Below the pieces are notes generated by a model that did not search any database, was not told where the DNA came from, and was given only the letters and a program-made list of their open reading frames with translations. Made by a program: the position numbers and the translations under genes. Below are positions 16,239 to 26,643 of a DNA stretch of 64,000 nucleotides, one piece after another. The DNA is from Bradyrhizobium glycinis (GTDB taxonomy: Bacteria > Pseudomonadota > Alphaproteobacteria > Rhizobiales > Xanthobacteraceae). Location: assembly GCF_016031655.1 (NCBI RefSeq), contig NZ_JACCHQ010000008.1:248001-312000 (forward strand), read 5' to 3'. The first letter of the stretch is position 1. Every line of letters begins with the position of its first letter.

Positions 16239-17069
16239 ATGGCGCGCCGGCACACTGGCAATCACACGAGCTATTGGCACAGCCGGCGGATTCCCGGCAT
16301 GAGCCTGCTGCGCGCCGATTTCCGTCATCACGACTACGGTTCACACACCCATGATGCCTATGTGATCGCGGTGACCCAGTCCGGCGGCGCCGAAATCCGC
16401 AATCGCAATGTCGTGCAAAGGGTCGACGCCTCCGCGCTGTTCGTCTCCAATCCGGACGACCGGCAGTCGGCGCGGATGGGCGACGGCAGCCGATGGCGCT
16501 ATCGCGCCTTCTATCTCGCGCGGCCGGCGATCGAGGACCTGGCGCGGCGCTTCGGCACCGACACCTTGCCCCATCTTGGGCAAAGCATGCTCCATGACAA
16601 TGATCTGATCGGGCGCTTCGGCCGGCTGCACCGGGTGCTCGAAACCCAGCAGGACGATGTTTTTACCGATGAGCTCGTCGCCGACACATTCGGCCAGCTG
16701 TTTGAGCGCTACGGCGACGGACGCCCCAGCAAAATCCCGGCCGGCGGTGACGCCGTCGTGACGCGGCTGGTCGCCCTGATGCGGGAGCGCCACGCCGAAA
16801 ATCTGAGCCTGGACCAGCTCGCCGGCATAGCAGGCCTCAGCAGTTTCCAGCTGATAGGGCTGTTCAAGCGCACGGTCGGACTCACCCCGCACGCTTATCT
16901 CGTCCACATCAGACTGAACGCGGCCTGCCGCTTGTTGAGGCGCGGCCATTCGCTGGCGGACAGCGCGCTGGCGGCGGGCTTTTGCGACCAGGCCGCCCTC
17001 AACAAGCACTTCAGGCGCAGCTATGGCATCACGCCCCTGCAATTTGCGCAGGCCGCGCGGGCAGGCTGA
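16239..17069 (+). CDS. AraC family transcriptional regulator
   Basis: This 276-residue regulator has an N-terminal cupin-like sensing domain (DFRHHDYGSHTHDAYVIAV, about residues 27-45) and a C-terminal double helix-turn-helix. The two helices are seen in SLDQLAGIAGLSSFQLIGLF and ADSALAAGFCDQAALNKHF, followed by the family end YGITPLQF. It belongs to the AraC group with an AraC_binding N-terminus; the ligand is unknown. It is divergent from the ABM-domain gene and upstream of a cupin protein gene, either of which could be a target. The start at 16239 lacks a strong Shine-Dalgarno and is uncertain by a few codons. Confidence 0.9.
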   Translation: MARRHTGNHTSYWHSRRIPGMSLLRADFRHHDYGSHTHDAYVIAVTQSGGAEIRNRNVVQRVDASALFVSNPDDRQSARMGDGSRWRYRAFYLARPAIEDLARRFGTDTLPHLGQSMLHDNDLIGRFGRLHRVLETQQDDVFTDELVADTFGQLFERYGDGRPSKIPAGGDAVVTRLVALMRERHAENLSLDQLAGIAGLSSFQLIGLFKRTVGLTPHAYLVHIRLNAACRLLRRGHSLADSALAAGFCDQAALNKHFRRSYGITPLQFAQAARAG

Positions 17070-17263
17070 CGCCGCAATTTCAGCCAATACTGTCGGACAA
17101 CGCACGCCCTACAGCGATGCGCCGGAGCTACCATGCCGAGACGCCGTCACCGCTGCGCAAGACGAGCGCCACCAGATCGCGACGCCGCTCTGCCGCTTGC
17201 TGGTGAGCTTGATGCGCGCGGCGGACGGATACGCCCGATCCCTGGCCTGACGGAGAAAGCGAA

Positions 17264-17749
17264 GTGACCGCACCATCGAAACCGAGACCTCCGGCTTTCG
17301 ATCCGGACGACGTGAGCGAGAGCAATTTCACGAGCTATCCAGAGATGCACCGGGCCGCCAATCAGACGCGCTACAATCGCCGGCTCGGCAACCATGCGGG
17401 ATTGAAGAATTTCGGCGTCAACCTGACCCGCATCATCCCGGGAGGCCAGTCTTCGTTCCGTCATGCCCATTCGCGCCAGGACGAGTTTGTCTTCGTGATC
17501 GAGGGCGAGGTCGTGCTCGAAACCAACTCCGGCGCGCAAGTGCTGACGGCGGGCATGTGCGCCGGCTTCCCCGCCGGCGCCGGCGACGCTCACCGCTTCG
17601 TCAATCACACGACGCGCGACGTGAAGCTGCTCGTGATCGGCGACCGCGCGGCGGACGACGAGATCAGCTATCCCGACGTCGACATGCACGCCGTGCTCGG
17701 GCCGGACGGCGTCTACAAGTTCACGACCAAGGCGGGCGATCCGCTCTAG
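17264..17749 (+). CDS. Cupin domain protein
   Basis: This 161-residue protein has one cupin barrel. The metal-binding motif 1 is seen in FRHAHSRQDEFVFVIEGEV (about residues 65-83) and motif 2 in GFPAGAGDAHRFVNH (about residues 106-120). The family (COG3837) includes proteins binding metal ions or small sugars, but no reaction can be assigned. It starts with GTG at 17264, preceded by a GGAG-like stretch. It follows the AraC gene by about 195 bases, in which I see no convincing gene, and ends 11 bases from the convergent lysyl-tRNA synthetase gene. Confidence 0.85.
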   Translation: MTAPSKPRPPAFDPDDVSESNFTSYPEMHRAANQTRYNRRLGNHAGLKNFGVNLTRIIPGGQSSFRHAHSRQDEFVFVIEGEVVLETNSGAQVLTAGMCAGFPAGAGDAHRFVNHTTRDVKLLVIGDRAADDEISYPDVDMHAVLGPDGVYKFTTKAGDPL

Positions 17750-17760
17750 GCGACCCGATA

Positions 17761-19404
17761 CTACGCGCTCCTCGCCAGCGCGCCGTCGATCATATTCACC
17801 GCGTTCTGCACGCCGTAGACCGCGACGAAGGAGCCGAAGCGCGGGCCCTTCTGCTGGCCGAGCAGCACCTGGTAGAGCATGTTGAACCAGTCCAGCGTCA
17901 CGCCGGGGCGCCCGTCCTTGCCCTTTTTGACCTGGTCGAGGAACGGCTCGCGGCGGCCGATCTCGTAGACGACGTTCTGGATGTCCTCGGCGGTGGCGTC
18001 CTGCGCAAGCTGCGACAGCGCATCGCGCAGATCCTGCAGCGCCGCGCGCTCGCTGTCGCTGGGCACGCGGAACTGCTTCGTCGGCGCGACGAAGTCGCGA
18101 TAATAGTTAATGGCATAGCCGACCATCGCATCCAGCTTCGGATGCGTCTGCGGGCTCACGCCGGGACGGTAACGGCCGATGAAGCCCCACAGCGTCTCGG
18201 CGTTCTCCGCGTTCGACGACGACACCAGCGTCAGGAGCAGCTGGAAGGTGACAGGCATGTCGCCCTTCGGCGGCTTGCCGTTGTGGATGTGCCAGACCGG
18301 ATTGCCGAGCTGCTGCTTGCCGTCCTGCTTAGGAAATCCGTCGAGGAATTGCTGGTAATCGTCGACGTTGCGCGGGATGACGTCGAAATAAAGCCGCTTG
18401 GCCGCCTTCGGCTCGCGATACATGAACAGCGACAGCGATTCCGGCGAGGCGTAGCGCAGCCATTCATCGATGGTGAGGCCGTTGCCCTTCGACTTCGAGA
18501 TCTTCTGGCCCTTCTCGTCAAGGAAGAGCTCGTAGTTGAAACCTTCCGGCGGCGCGCTGCCGAGCGCTCTGGCGATCGCGCCGGACAGCTTCACGGAATC
18601 GATCAGGTCCTTGCCGGCCATCTCGTAGTCGACGCCGAGCGCGACCCAGCGCATCGCCCAGTCGGCCTTCCACTGACACTTCACGTTGCCGCCGGTGACG
18701 GGCGTCTCAACTTCCTGGTTGGTATCGGGATCGACATAGGTCACCGTGCCCGCCGCGACGTCGCGGCGGATCATCGGCACCTGCAGCACGACGCCCGTGG
18801 TCTTGCTGATGGGCAGGAACGGCGAATAGGTGGCGCGGCGGTCCGGTCCCAGCGTCGGCAGGATGATCGCCATGATCTTGTCGTAGGCGGCGAGCATCTT
18901 CAGCAGCGTCGCGTCGAAGCGGCCTGATGTGTAATAGTCGGTCGAGCTCGCGAACTCGTAGTCGAAGCCGAAATGATCGAGGAAGGCGCGCAGCCGCGCA
19001 TTGTTGTGGTGGCCGAACGACGGGTATTCGTTGGAGAACGGATCCGGCACCCGCGTCAGCGGCTTGCCGAGATGCTCCGCCAGCATCTCCTTGTTCGGAA
19101 CGTTGTCGGGCACCTTGCGGAAGCCGTCCATGTCGTCGGAGAACGCCAAAAGGCGCGTCTTGATCTTGTCCTCGGTGAGCACGCGGAAGGCGTGGCGCAC
19201 CATCGAGGTGCGCGCCACCTCGCCGAACGTGCCGATATGCGGCAGGCCGGACGGACCGTAGCCGGTCTCGAACAGCACCTCGTCCTTCGGGCTTTTCTTC
19301 AGCCGCGCGACAATGGCCTTCGCCTGCTCGAACGGCCAAGCGTTGGATTGTTCGGCGAGCGCACGCAACTCGCTCGGGTTTGCGGCTAGATCAATAACGG
19401 ACAT
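17761..19404 (-). CDS. lysS: Lysine--tRNA ligase, class I
   Basis: This 547-residue enzyme charges tRNA-Lys. It is the class I (archaeal-type, LysK) form used by most alphaproteobacteria. The Rossmann signature HIGH appears as [13 protein letters not shown] (about residue 47) and the KMSKS loop as [12 protein letters not shown] near residue 295. The ATG at 19404 follows GGAGG with suitable spacing; an in-frame extension to 19806 runs through a dispersed repeat and is rejected. Length fits the family (about 520-550). It has no operon partner. The symbol lysS is the one used for the class I enzyme in rhizobial genomes; lysK is the alternative. Confidence 0.96.
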   Translation of the reverse strand: MSVIDLAANPSELRALAEQSNAWPFEQAKAIVARLKKSPKDEVLFETGYGPSGLPHIGTFGEVARTSMVRHAFRVLTEDKIKTRLLAFSDDMDGFRKVPDNVPNKEMLAEHLGKPLTRVPDPFSNEYPSFGHHNNARLRAFLDHFGFDYEFASSTDYYTSGRFDATLLKMLAAYDKIMAIILPTLGPDRRATYSPFLPISKTTGVVLQVPMIRRDVAAGTVTYVDPDTNQEVETPVTGGNVKCQWKADWAMRWVALGVDYEMAGKDLIDSVKLSGAIARALGSAPPEGFNYELFLDEKGQKISKSKGNGLTIDEWLRYASPESLSLFMYREPKAAKRLYFDVIPRNVDDYQQFLDGFPKQDGKQQLGNPVWHIHNGKPPKGDMPVTFQLLLTLVSSSNAENAETLWGFIGRYRPGVSPQTHPKLDAMVGYAINYYRDFVAPTKQFRVPSDSERAALQDLRDALSQLAQDATAEDIQNVVYEIGRREPFLDQVKKGKDGRPGVTLDWFNMLYQVLLGQQKGPRFGSFVAVYGVQNAVNMIDGALARSA

Positions 19405-19538
19405 CAGGGGCCTCCGGGCCGCGGAAAATAGCGATTTCCCCGCAGAATGCAAAAGTTGCGAGCTGATACCCCCCAGCCCTCCCGCTTGCGCAGGGCTATC
19501 GCATGTCGTGTGCACGATGCAGCGGCATCGGCACTGGG

Positions 19539-19709
19539 CTCCCTCCCCCCGCTTGCGGGGGAGGGTTGGGGAGAGGGTGCCTCCGCGTTGGGGTTGTTGA
19601 GAATGGACCGAGGATGTCCCTGCGCGGCGAGAGCCCTCACCCGCCGCGCGCGGGACGATGCTTCGCATCGCCCGGGGCGCGTCGGCCTCTCCGCAAGCGG
19701 GAGAGGCGG
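19539..19709. repeat. Dispersed palindromic repeat with CCCGCTTGCGGG arms
   Basis: The left arm CCCTCCCCCCGCTTGCGGGG and the right arm CCTCTCCGCAAGCGGGAGAG are inverted copies, with the inner hairpin CGATGCTTCGCATCG between them. It fills much of the 400-base gap between the lysyl-tRNA synthetase start and the end of the PodJ-like gene. A further small hairpin, GCGGGACGATGCATCGCATC, follows at about 19752. No gene is seen in the gap. Confidence 0.83.
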
Positions 19710-19802
19710 AGCAAACCCGCAGACAGTCGTCGTGAAGTCGATATGCGAGAGCGCGGGACGATGCATCGCATCGTCCGGCAGCCGAGTCGAACGCGATGCG
19801 GC

Positions 19803-22800
19803 TCAATGCGCCGCTGAGGCCGAGCGCTTGGTCGCGACTTGCTTGGGGGCCGGCTTCGCGCTCGCCTGCGGTGCACTGTCCCAGCCGCCGTTCGGGGCCG
19901 CAACGTTGACGGCATCGTCGGGCTGCGGCTCGGCGCTGAAGGTCTGGATCGCGAGCTTGGCGGCGGCGAGCGATTGCGGGTCGAGGCGCTTGGCGACATC
20001 GTCGCGCTTGCCGGCGGCATCAGCGTCGCCCTGGGCGGCCGCGAGGCTGAACCATTTGTAGGATTCGGCGAGGTTCTGCTCGACGCCGATGCCGCGGGCA
20101 TAGAGGATGCCGAGGTTGAACTGGCTGTCGGCCACACCGCGATCGGCCGCTTTCCGGAACCACTGCGCCGCGCTCTTGTAATTGGCGCCGCGACCGCCGC
20201 CGTCGGCATCGAGCACTGCGAGATTGTGCATCGCCTTGGCGTTGCCGCGCTCGGCGGCCTGGGTGTAGTAGCGGCGCGCGATGTCGGCGTCCTTCTTCAC
20301 CCCTAAGCCCTTTTCGTAGAGCGTGCCGAGGCGGAAGATTGCGGGGACGACCCCGGCCTGCGCCGCGCGGTCGTACCACTTCGCCGCTTCGTCGTAATTC
20401 GTGGCGACGCCCTTGCCTTCGGCAAAGCGCACGCCGATCTCGTAGGCCGCGGTCGCATCGCCCTTCATCGCGGCGCTGCGCAAGGCCGGGCCGCCAATGC
20501 CGTCAGGCAGCTTCTCGCTCGGCGGCACCTGGACGACGCCGAGCCTGGCGCGGCTCGTGCCCGACAGCGCGCCGGTGACGTCGCTGGAGGCCGGCGGCTG
20601 TACCGCCGCGGCAGGCGCTTGCGGGATTTCAACCGAGGCCGAGCTGCCGGAATTGGGAAGGGGCGCCGATGCGCCATTGTTCTGCGACTGCCGTCCGATC
20701 GGTGTCGGCGACGTCATCGAGGGGGTGATCTGCTCGGGCGCGGTTGGCTTGGTCTCGACCGGCGGCGGCGCGGGCTGCGGTGCCGGCTCGCTCGGAATGT
20801 TTTGCATCGCCTGCGGCGTCGGTGACGGGCTGCCGCCTTCGAGCAGGTTCATCGCCATCTTGAAGGTGCCGAGCACGATCACGACCACGCTCGCGCCGAC
20901 CAGCAGCGAGCGGATTTTTGAGGTGATGGTCGAGCCGCCGTCCTTGCCCTTGTCCTTCGACCGATCAGCGCCGGCCTTCGCAGCACGTCCGGTCTTCTCC
21001 GGCTGCGCGGCGGCGGCCTGGGCGGCGCGGCGCGCGGCGGCGATGAAGCTCGACGACGACACCGGCTCCTTCGGCGCGGCGGCGATTCCGCTGATCGCGC
21101 TCTCGGAGGCGGCGATGCGCTCCGACGGCGTGGCGAGGCGTCCGCCCGGCCGTGTGCCCGGCTCGAGCGGGTGATCCGGCGGCAGTTCCGGCGCGAGCGC
21201 AGCGCGCGCAGTGTGCGGCTCCAGGATCTCGCTGATCGCGCGCGGCGGAACCGGTGGAGCCGCCGGCACGGGCGGCGGCGCGGCGGGGGTGGCGGCGTGG
21301 AATTCGCGCGGCGCGGCGACGAAGGTGGCCGGCGCCGCCTGCGCGGCAGCGGGATTGGGCAGCTCGGGCTTCGGATCGTGTTTCGGCGGCTGTGCTTGCG
21401 GCTGCGGCCGCGGCTCGCGCGCCATCGGCGCCGGCTCCATCGGGGCCGCCATCGGCATCGGCATCGGCTGCGGGGCAGGCGGAGGCGGCGCGGTGCGCAC
21501 CGCGCGCAGATCGCCCTCGATCATCGAGAGGCGATCGACGACGTGGCCGAGCGCGCTGTGGACCGCCTCGAGCGAGTCCTGGGTGTGCCGGTTGGTCTCG
21601 GCCTGGCTGAAGCGGATGTCGGAGAGCTCGCGCTTGACGAGGTCGGCCATGCCGGAATCGGGCGGCGGCGCGGAGTTGCGGCTCTCGGCCAGCGCGGCAT
21701 AGGTCGCCTGCTGCCGTTCGAGGTGCCTGAGGATGTCGTGCAGGCCGTCCTCGACGCGGCTCAAACTGCCGTTGCGCGGATCGGCGGCGGCCTCAACCCG
21801 CTCGAGCAGATAGGAGACGCGCTGTTCGAGGTGGGCGAAGGTCGATGCGGAATCGTTCCCGACCTGCATGCGGTCGAAGCGGTCCGACAGCGCGCGGATC
21901 GCAGCTTCCAGATGCTCGGTGCTCTCGGACGGCTGCGGCCGCTCGCGCGTTTCCAGCGCCGCCGTGAGCGCCGCGATGCGCTGCTCCAGCACTGCAAAGC
22001 TGTCGCCGTGGCCGGAGGCGCGGGTGATCTGGTCGACCTTGGACGACAGCAGCTGTACGTCTTCGGACAGCCGCGCGAGCGCCTCGTTGGAGGCGACGTT
22101 GGAGACGATGGCCCGCAGCGCGGAGATCGCGCCTTCGAGCTGCTGCACGGTCGAGGGGTCGTCATTGGCGCGCAGGATCAGGTCGAGCTTGGCGCCGAGA
22201 TTGCGGATCGCCTCGTCGTAGCCGGTGAGCTGCTCGGCCGGCGTCAGCGTGCGCAGCACCTGCTTGATGTCGGACAATGCGCGCTCGATGCCGGCAAGAA
22301 CCTGCCCGTCGGTGCCGTTGGAGCGGGTCTCGTCGATACGACGGTGCAGCGAGCGGATCTCGTTCTCGATCGATTCGATCGCGCGCCGCGGCATCGCCTC
22401 GGTGATGGCGGCGCGGATTTCGGCCAGCTCGCTGCGGAAGGCGGCGATGGCCTGCTCGGTATTGTCGGGCCGTTGCAGCGATTCGATCTGGCTCGTGATC
22501 TTGAGCAGATGGCGCTCGAGCGAGGAAAAATCCGGCCCCGGCTGCGATGGCGGCGGCGCATAGGCAGGGGCGGGCGGCGCCATCGGCGGCGCGTATGGAG
22601 CCGTTGGCGCAAGCGGCGGCGCGGCACGCGGCGGCATCGGCCGCGGCGTAAAGCCGTCGAGCTCGCTCTGGCGCGCGGTGATCTCGGCGACCGCGACGTC
22701 GAACGAGGCCGGGCTCAGGGGTGGTGAGCTGCGATAGACCTGCGCGGCGGCGCGCTCGACGGCATCGGCCTGATGCTGGCGCGCCTCGGCCGGGGTGGGG

Positions 22801-23216
22801 CGAGGGGCCTGCGGCTGCGGCGCTTGCCGCTGCGGGCGGGAGATTTGCGATAGCCGCGCATCGAGCCGCGAGATCGCGTCGTTGAGCTGGCGCGCGACGC
22901 CCTGCTCGCGCGAGACGTCCGGTCTCGATGGGTCTTGGCGCGGCGGGGGTTTTGAGATCCGCTCGATCTGCTGGGTGATCGCGTCCAGCCGCTGGTGGAT
23001 GTCGGCGACTTCGCGGCTCTCCTGACTAGGTCCTTGGCTCGGCACGTGCTGCGGACGCTGATCGTAAGGTCCGCGGAAGTTGGGTGGGGCGGTTTCGCCG
23101 AGCGTGGAGTTCAGCCAATCGTTGAGCGACATGCCGGCGCGACGCGCAGCAGCCTCGGCCCGCTCCCGGACGGATGGATCGATGCCGTCGACACTCCACG
23201 ATACGCGCGAATTCAT
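19803..23216 (-). CDS. PodJ-like polar localisation protein with Sel1 repeats
   Basis: This 1137-residue protein starts with a conserved [20 protein letters not shown] segment and a [13 protein letters not shown] motif. Long coiled-coil and proline-rich regions fill about residues 45-760. A single membrane segment ([20 protein letters not shown], about residues 770-792) and a proline-rich linker follow, then Sel1/TPR-type repeats ([20 protein letters not shown] and three or four more, about 915-1070). This is the layout of Caulobacter PodJ and related polar scaffolds: cytoplasmic coiled coil, one membrane pass, periplasmic repeats. A role in cell polarity or division is inferred from architecture. 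The start at 23216 matches the conserved N-terminus. Confidence 0.83.
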   Translation of the reverse strand: MNSRVSWSVDGIDPSVRERAEAAARRAGMSLNDWLNSTLGETAPPNFRGPYDQRPQHVPSQGPSQESREVADIHQRLDAITQQIERISKPPPRQDPSRPDVSREQGVARQLNDAISRLDARLSQISRPQRQAPQPQAPRPTPAEARQHQADAVERAAAQVYRSSPPLSPASFDVAVAEITARQSELDGFTPRPMPPRAAPPLAPTAPYAPPMAPPAPAYAPPPSQPGPDFSSLERHLLKITSQIESLQRPDNTEQAIAAFRSELAEIRAAITEAMPRRAIESIENEIRSLHRRIDETRSNGTDGQVLAGIERALSDIKQVLRTLTPAEQLTGYDEAIRNLGAKLDLILRANDDPSTVQQLEGAISALRAIVSNVASNEALARLSEDVQLLSSKVDQITRASGHGDSFAVLEQRIAALTAALETRERPQPSESTEHLEAAIRALSDRFDRMQVGNDSASTFAHLEQRVSYLLERVEAAADPRNGSLSRVEDGLHDILRHLERQQATYAALAESRNSAPPPDSGMADLVKRELSDIRFSQAETNRHTQDSLEAVHSALGHVVDRLSMIEGDLRAVRTAPPPPAPQPMPMPMAAPMEPAPMAREPRPQPQAQPPKHDPKPELPNPAAAQAAPATFVAAPREFHAATPAAPPPVPAAPPVPPRAISEILEPHTARAALAPELPPDHPLEPGTRPGGRLATPSERIAASESAISGIAAAPKEPVSSSSFIAAARRAAQAAAAQPEKTGRAAKAGADRSKDKGKDGGSTITSKIRSLLVGASVVVIVLGTFKMAMNLLEGGSPSPTPQAMQNIPSEPAPQPAPPPVETKPTAPEQITPSMTSPTPIGRQSQNNGASAPLPNSGSSASVEIPQAPAAAVQPPASSDVTGALSGTSRARLGVVQVPPSEKLPDGIGGPALRSAAMKGDATAAYEIGVRFAEGKGVATNYDEAAKWYDRAAQAGVVPAIFRLGTLYEKGLGVKKDADIARRYYTQAAERGNAKAMHNLAVLDADGGGRGANYKSAAQWFRKAADRGVADSQFNLGILYARGIGVEQNLAESYKWFSLAAAQGDADAAGKRDDVAKRLDPQSLAAAKLAIQTFSAEPQPDDAVNVAAPNGGWDSAPQASAKPAPKQVATKRSASAAH

Positions 23217-23418
23217 GACTCTGTCCGGTTCCGACTTCGGCACCCCACCCGGCGCCTCCAGCTTCCCCACGCGTGCCGGTTGTAAAGACAATCGAATTTG
23301 GCGCGGGTCGTCTGCCTCGAAAACCGACTTTTTCCTGTTACGGTAAATAACGAGTTAAGGAATGCGGCGCCGGGGTCTTAAAGTTGGACGGGGGAGCTGA
23401 GCCACGAACGAGGTGCGC

Positions 23419-23563
23419 TCCCTCCCCCCGCTTGCGGGGGAGGGCTGGGGAGAGGGTGCTTCAACAACGAAGACTCCCCAAGAGGAGAAAGCCCTCACCC
23501 GGCGCGCGGGACGATGCTTCGCATCGCACGGACACGCCGACCTCTCCCGCAAGCGGGAGAGGT
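23419..23563. repeat. Dispersed palindromic repeat with CCCGCTTGCGGG arms
   Basis: The left arm CCCTCCCCCCGCTTGCGGGG and the right arm CCTCTCCCGCAAGCGGGAG flank an inner hairpin CGATGCTTCGCATCG. It is very close to the copy at 19539 and shares a run like GGGGAGAGGGTGC. It occupies the gap between the PodJ-like gene start and the PadR gene end, where no other gene is visible. Confidence 0.85.
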
Positions 23564-23586
23564 GACCGGCACTGCCTATAGTCGTC

Positions 23587-24174
23587 TCAGCCCTTCTCCC
23601 GCTTGCCGTCGTCCAGCGGCACCACACTCGCCTTGCCGCTCATTGCCGACAGCGCTTCCAGCGCCTCCTCGCAGAAGTCGGCCACCATCTGCTCGTGCCG
23701 GGCGCCGAGCTGGAGCAGCAGCAAATTGCCGAGATCGAGCCGGCCTTCCGCCGTGCCGTCGGGGAAGCGCTTCTTCAGGATGCGCTCGTAATTGGCGTGG
23801 CGGTCGCGGTGGTGCTCGAGGCGCGCCATCAGGTCGGTGCGCATGGGTTCGATGTCGATGCTGTCGAGCGCATGCAGCCGCACCAGGAGGTCGTCCTTGA
23901 TCGAGGGCGGCGTGCTTGGCCGCGCGGCCCAGTGCCGCAGTGCTGTTCGGCCCTCGGGAGTCAGCGTATAGATTAGTTTATTGGGCTTGCCCGACTGCAC
24001 GACCTCGCGGCCCTGGATGTAGCCGCGTTCGCGCAGCTTGGAGAGCTCGCGGTAGATCTGCTGGTGGTCGGCCTTCCAGAAGAAGCCGATCGAGGAATCG
24101 AACGTCTTGGCGAGCTCGTAGCCCGTCATCGGGCGTTCCGTCAGGCATGCGAGGATTGCGTCGCCGAGTGCCAT
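23587..24174 (-). CDS. PadR family transcriptional regulator
   Basis: This 195-residue regulator has a winged helix at the N-terminus (GDAILACLTERPMTGYELAK, then IYRELSKLRERGYIQGREV) with the wing in KLIYTLTPEGRTALRHW. The C-terminal Vir_act_alpha_C helical domain (about residues 95-180) mediates dimerisation in the family. It is divergent from a SnoaL-like gene and the fatty acid oxidation genes, and two overlapping palindromes lie directly upstream of its start. This suggests an autoregulated repressor that also controls the beta-oxidation set. The inducer is unknown; acyl-CoA esters or an aromatic acid would be reasonable guesses. Confidence 0.92.
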   Translation of the reverse strand: MALGDAILACLTERPMTGYELAKTFDSSIGFFWKADHQQIYRELSKLRERGYIQGREVVQSGKPNKLIYTLTPEGRTALRHWAARPSTPPSIKDDLLVRLHALDSIDIEPMRTDLMARLEHHRDRHANYERILKKRFPDGTAEGRLDLGNLLLLQLGARHEQMVADFCEEALEALSAMSGKASVVPLDDGKREKG

Positions 24175-24215
24175 GATCGGCCCCCTTCTGAGGTTTGACC
24201 AAGTTGCTTGACTTT

Positions 24216-24249
24216 ATGCGCATCGGCGCATATGCGTCAATGTGCATAT
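24216..24249. promoter_or_regulatory. Candidate PadR operator, two overlapping palindromes
   Basis: Two perfect inverted repeats overlap in the PadR upstream region: ATGCGC-ATCG-GCGCAT (24216-24231) and ATATGC-N8-GCATAT (24230-24249). PadR proteins typically bind palindromes in their own promoters with ATGC-like half-sites. The pair lies about 40-75 bases upstream of the PadR start and 120-155 bases upstream of the SnoaL-like gene. Binding is inferred from position and symmetry. Confidence 0.55.
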
Positions 24250-24370
24250 GAGGCAGCGTTCAGGCGGGCCACAGGCCCGACTGAATAATCATGCGAAATC
24301 AATCTCCTCGCTACTGTGCATGGGGTTGTTTTCGCACTTTTTGCCCTGGCCTTGAGGGAGGCACCCGAGA

Positions 24371-24757
24371 ATGACCGGCCTCGATTCCTGGTACGCCTAC
24401 ATGAAGTCTCACGACCGCGCCGCGCTCTGGGACCTCCTGCATCCTGACGCCGTGTTCGAAAGCCCCGTCGTGCACACGCCGCAAGCCGGCCGCGACATCT
24501 CCTTCAAATACCTCTCCAGTGCCGAGAAGGTGCTCGGCGGCCCCGGCTTCACCTATGTCGGCGAGTGGCGCAGCGACAATGGCGCCGTGCTCGAATTCAA
24601 GAATGTCATCGACGGCATCGAGATCAACGGCGTCGACATCATCAGCTTCGATGCCGAGGGACGCATCACTCACTTCAAGGTGATGGTGCGTCCGCTCAAG
24701 GCCATCAACATGCTGCACCGCCTGATGGCGGAGCAGCTTGCCGCCGCCCAATCATAA
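24371..24757 (+). CDS. SnoaL-like / NTF2-like protein
   Basis: This 128-residue protein has the cone-shaped NTF2 fold pattern: SWYAYMKSHDRAALWDLLHP at the start, the strand VFESPVVHTPQAG, and IDGIEINGVDIISFDAEG ahead of the final strands. Members include isomerases, small hydrolases and proteins of unknown role; nothing in the sequence fixes an activity. It is the first gene of the run leading into the acyl-CoA dehydrogenase, 40 bases downstream, and begins after a GAGGGAGG site. Context hints at a lipid or acyl-CoA related role. Confidence 0.82.
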   Translation: MTGLDSWYAYMKSHDRAALWDLLHPDAVFESPVVHTPQAGRDISFKYLSSAEKVLGGPGFTYVGEWRSDNGAVLEFKNVIDGIEINGVDIISFDAEGRITHFKVMVRPLKAINMLHRLMAEQLAAAQS

Positions 24758-24797
24758 GCCCAACATCCCCCTTCAAGCCCCATGCCGGGAGAACGCC

Positions 24798-26588
24798 ATG
24801 CCGATCTATAAAGCCCCTGTCGAAGACGTGAACTTCCTGCTCAACGACGTCTTCCAGATCGATCGCTACGACAACCTCGCCGGCTTCTCCGATGCATCGA
24901 GCGACGTGCGCGAGGCCATTCTCGGCGAAGCCGCCAAGCTCGCCGAGGAGGTGCTGCAGCCGCTCAATCGCGTCGGCGATCTCGAAGGCTGCAAGCGCGC
25001 CGACGACGGCAGCGTCACCACGCCGAAGGGTTTCAAGGAGGCCTTCAAGCAGGTCGCCGAGGGCGGCTGGCTCGGCCTGTCGGCGCCGACCGAATATGGC
25101 GGCCAGGGCCTGCCGGTGACGCTCTCGCAGGCGGTCAATGAATTCCAGATCTCCGCCAACATGGCGTTCTCGATGTATGGCGGTCTCACCATGGGCGCGA
25201 CCGCGGCGCTTCTGGTGCACGGCTCGCCGGAGCAGAAGAAGACCTACGTGCCGAAGATGGTGGCCGGCGAATGGACCGGCACCATGAACCTGACCGAGCC
25301 GCATTGCGGCACCGACCTCGGCATGCTCCGCACCAAGGCGGTGCGGCAGGCCGACGGCAGCTTCAAGATCACGGGCACCAAGATCTTCATCTCCGCCGGC
25401 GAGCACGATCTCGCCGAGAACATCATCCACCTCGTGCTTGCCCGCATCGAGGGCGCGCCCGCCGGCATCAAGGGCGTGTCGCTGTTCGTGGTGCCGAAGT
25501 TCCTGGTCAATGCCGACGGTTCGGTGGGACAGCGCAACGGCGTCGTCTGCGGCTCGATCGAGCACAAGATGGGCATCCACGGCAATTCGACCTGCGTGAT
25601 GAACTACGACAACGCCACCGGCTGGCTGATCGGCGAAGAGAACAAGGGTATGCAGGGCATGTTCGTGATGATGAACGAGGCCCGGCTCGGCGTCGCCGTG
25701 CAGGGCCTTGCGCAGTCCGAGGTTGCCTATCAGAACGCGGTCGCCTATGCCCGCGAGCGCATCCAGGGCCGCGCGCTCACCGGCGCCAAGGCGCCGGACA
25801 AGCCGGCCGATCCGATCATCGTGCATCCGGACGTGCGCCGCACGCTGCTCTCGATCCGCGCTTTCAACGAGGCCGCGCGCGCCTTCGTGATGTGGACCGC
25901 ACTGAAGAGCGACGTCGCCCATCGCTCCGAAGACCCCAAGGACCGCCAGGCCGCCGACGACCACATGGGCCTGATGACGCCGGTGCTGAAGGGCTTCCTC
26001 ACTGACTACGGCTTCGCCAACGCGGTGCAGGCGCAGCAGATGTATGGCGGCCACGGCTACATCGCCGAGCAGGGCATGGAGCAGTTCGTGCGCGATGCGC
26101 GCATCGCCATGATCTACGAAGGCGCCAACGGCATCCAGGCGCTCGACCTCGTCGGCCGCAAGCTGCCGCGCGACGGCGGCCGCGCCATCATGGCCTTCTT
26201 CGGCGAGGTCATGGCCTTCGCCAAGGAGAACGGCGGCGACGAGGCGCTGAAGCCCTTCATCACCCCGCTCTCGACCTCGCTCGGCCATCTCCAGCAGGGC
26301 ACCACCTGGCTGATGCAGAACGCGATGGCGAAGCCCGACAATGCCGGTGCCGCCGCAACCGATTACCTGCATCTCTTCGGCTTCGTCGCGCTCGGCTACA
26401 TGTGGGCGCGGATGGCCAAGGTGACACAGGCCAAGATTGCCGAGAGCGGCGCGACGCCCTATCTCTCGACCAAGCTCGTCACCGGCCGCTTCTTCATGGA
26501 GCGGATGCTGCCGGAGACCGCGGCCAATCTCGCGCGCATCCAGGCCGGCTGCGCCACCATCATGGAACTGCCGGCGGAAGCCTTCTGA
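24798..26588 (+). CDS. Acyl-CoA dehydrogenase, long-form with C-terminal extension
   Basis: This 596-residue FAD enzyme introduces the alpha-beta double bond into acyl-CoA in beta-oxidation. It starts MPIYKAPVEDVNFLLNDVF, the conserved N-terminus of the long alphaproteobacterial type (COG1960 with a C-terminal ACAD extension). Flavin and substrate motifs include NLTEPHCGTDLGMLRTKA and KIFISAGEHDL. The catalytic Glu is in MIYEGANGIQALDLVGRKL near residue 440. The ATG at 24798 was chosen by family match; the frame is open to 24738. It is followed by thiolase and FadB genes, so all beta-oxidation steps are encoded together. Confidence 0.95.
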   Translation: MPIYKAPVEDVNFLLNDVFQIDRYDNLAGFSDASSDVREAILGEAAKLAEEVLQPLNRVGDLEGCKRADDGSVTTPKGFKEAFKQVAEGGWLGLSAPTEYGGQGLPVTLSQAVNEFQISANMAFSMYGGLTMGATAALLVHGSPEQKKTYVPKMVAGEWTGTMNLTEPHCGTDLGMLRTKAVRQADGSFKITGTKIFISAGEHDLAENIIHLVLARIEGAPAGIKGVSLFVVPKFLVNADGSVGQRNGVVCGSIEHKMGIHGNSTCVMNYDNATGWLIGEENKGMQGMFVMMNEARLGVAVQGLAQSEVAYQNAVAYARERIQGRALTGAKAPDKPADPIIVHPDVRRTLLSIRAFNEAARAFVMWTALKSDVAHRSEDPKDRQAADDHMGLMTPVLKGFLTDYGFANAVQAQQMYGGHGYIAEQGMEQFVRDARIAMIYEGANGIQALDLVGRKLPRDGGRAIMAFFGEVMAFAKENGGDEALKPFITPLSTSLGHLQQGTTWLMQNAMAKPDNAGAAATDYLHLFGFVALGYMWARMAKVTQAKIAESGATPYLSTKLVTGRFFMERMLPETAANLARIQAGCATIMELPAEAF

Positions 26589-26643
26589 GCCTGTTTCCGC
26601 TGCCTGCTCCCAACCGTACCGAACATCACATCAGGAGGGCGTC

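Noticed and set aside
17023..17250. Short plus-strand frames between the AraC and cupin genes
   Set aside because: They overlap the AraC gene end, have no ribosome site and no family features; the gap is better read as leader or promoter sequence.
19405..19806. N-terminal extension of lysyl-tRNA synthetase
   Set aside because: The added residues are translated from a dispersed repeat, and the ATG at 19404 has a good GGAGG site and the family N-terminus.
21171..22727. Plus-strand open frame of about 518 codons opposite the PodJ-like gene
   Set aside because: Low-complexity Arg/Gly-rich product complementary to a coiled-coil gene with good features; no ribosome site.
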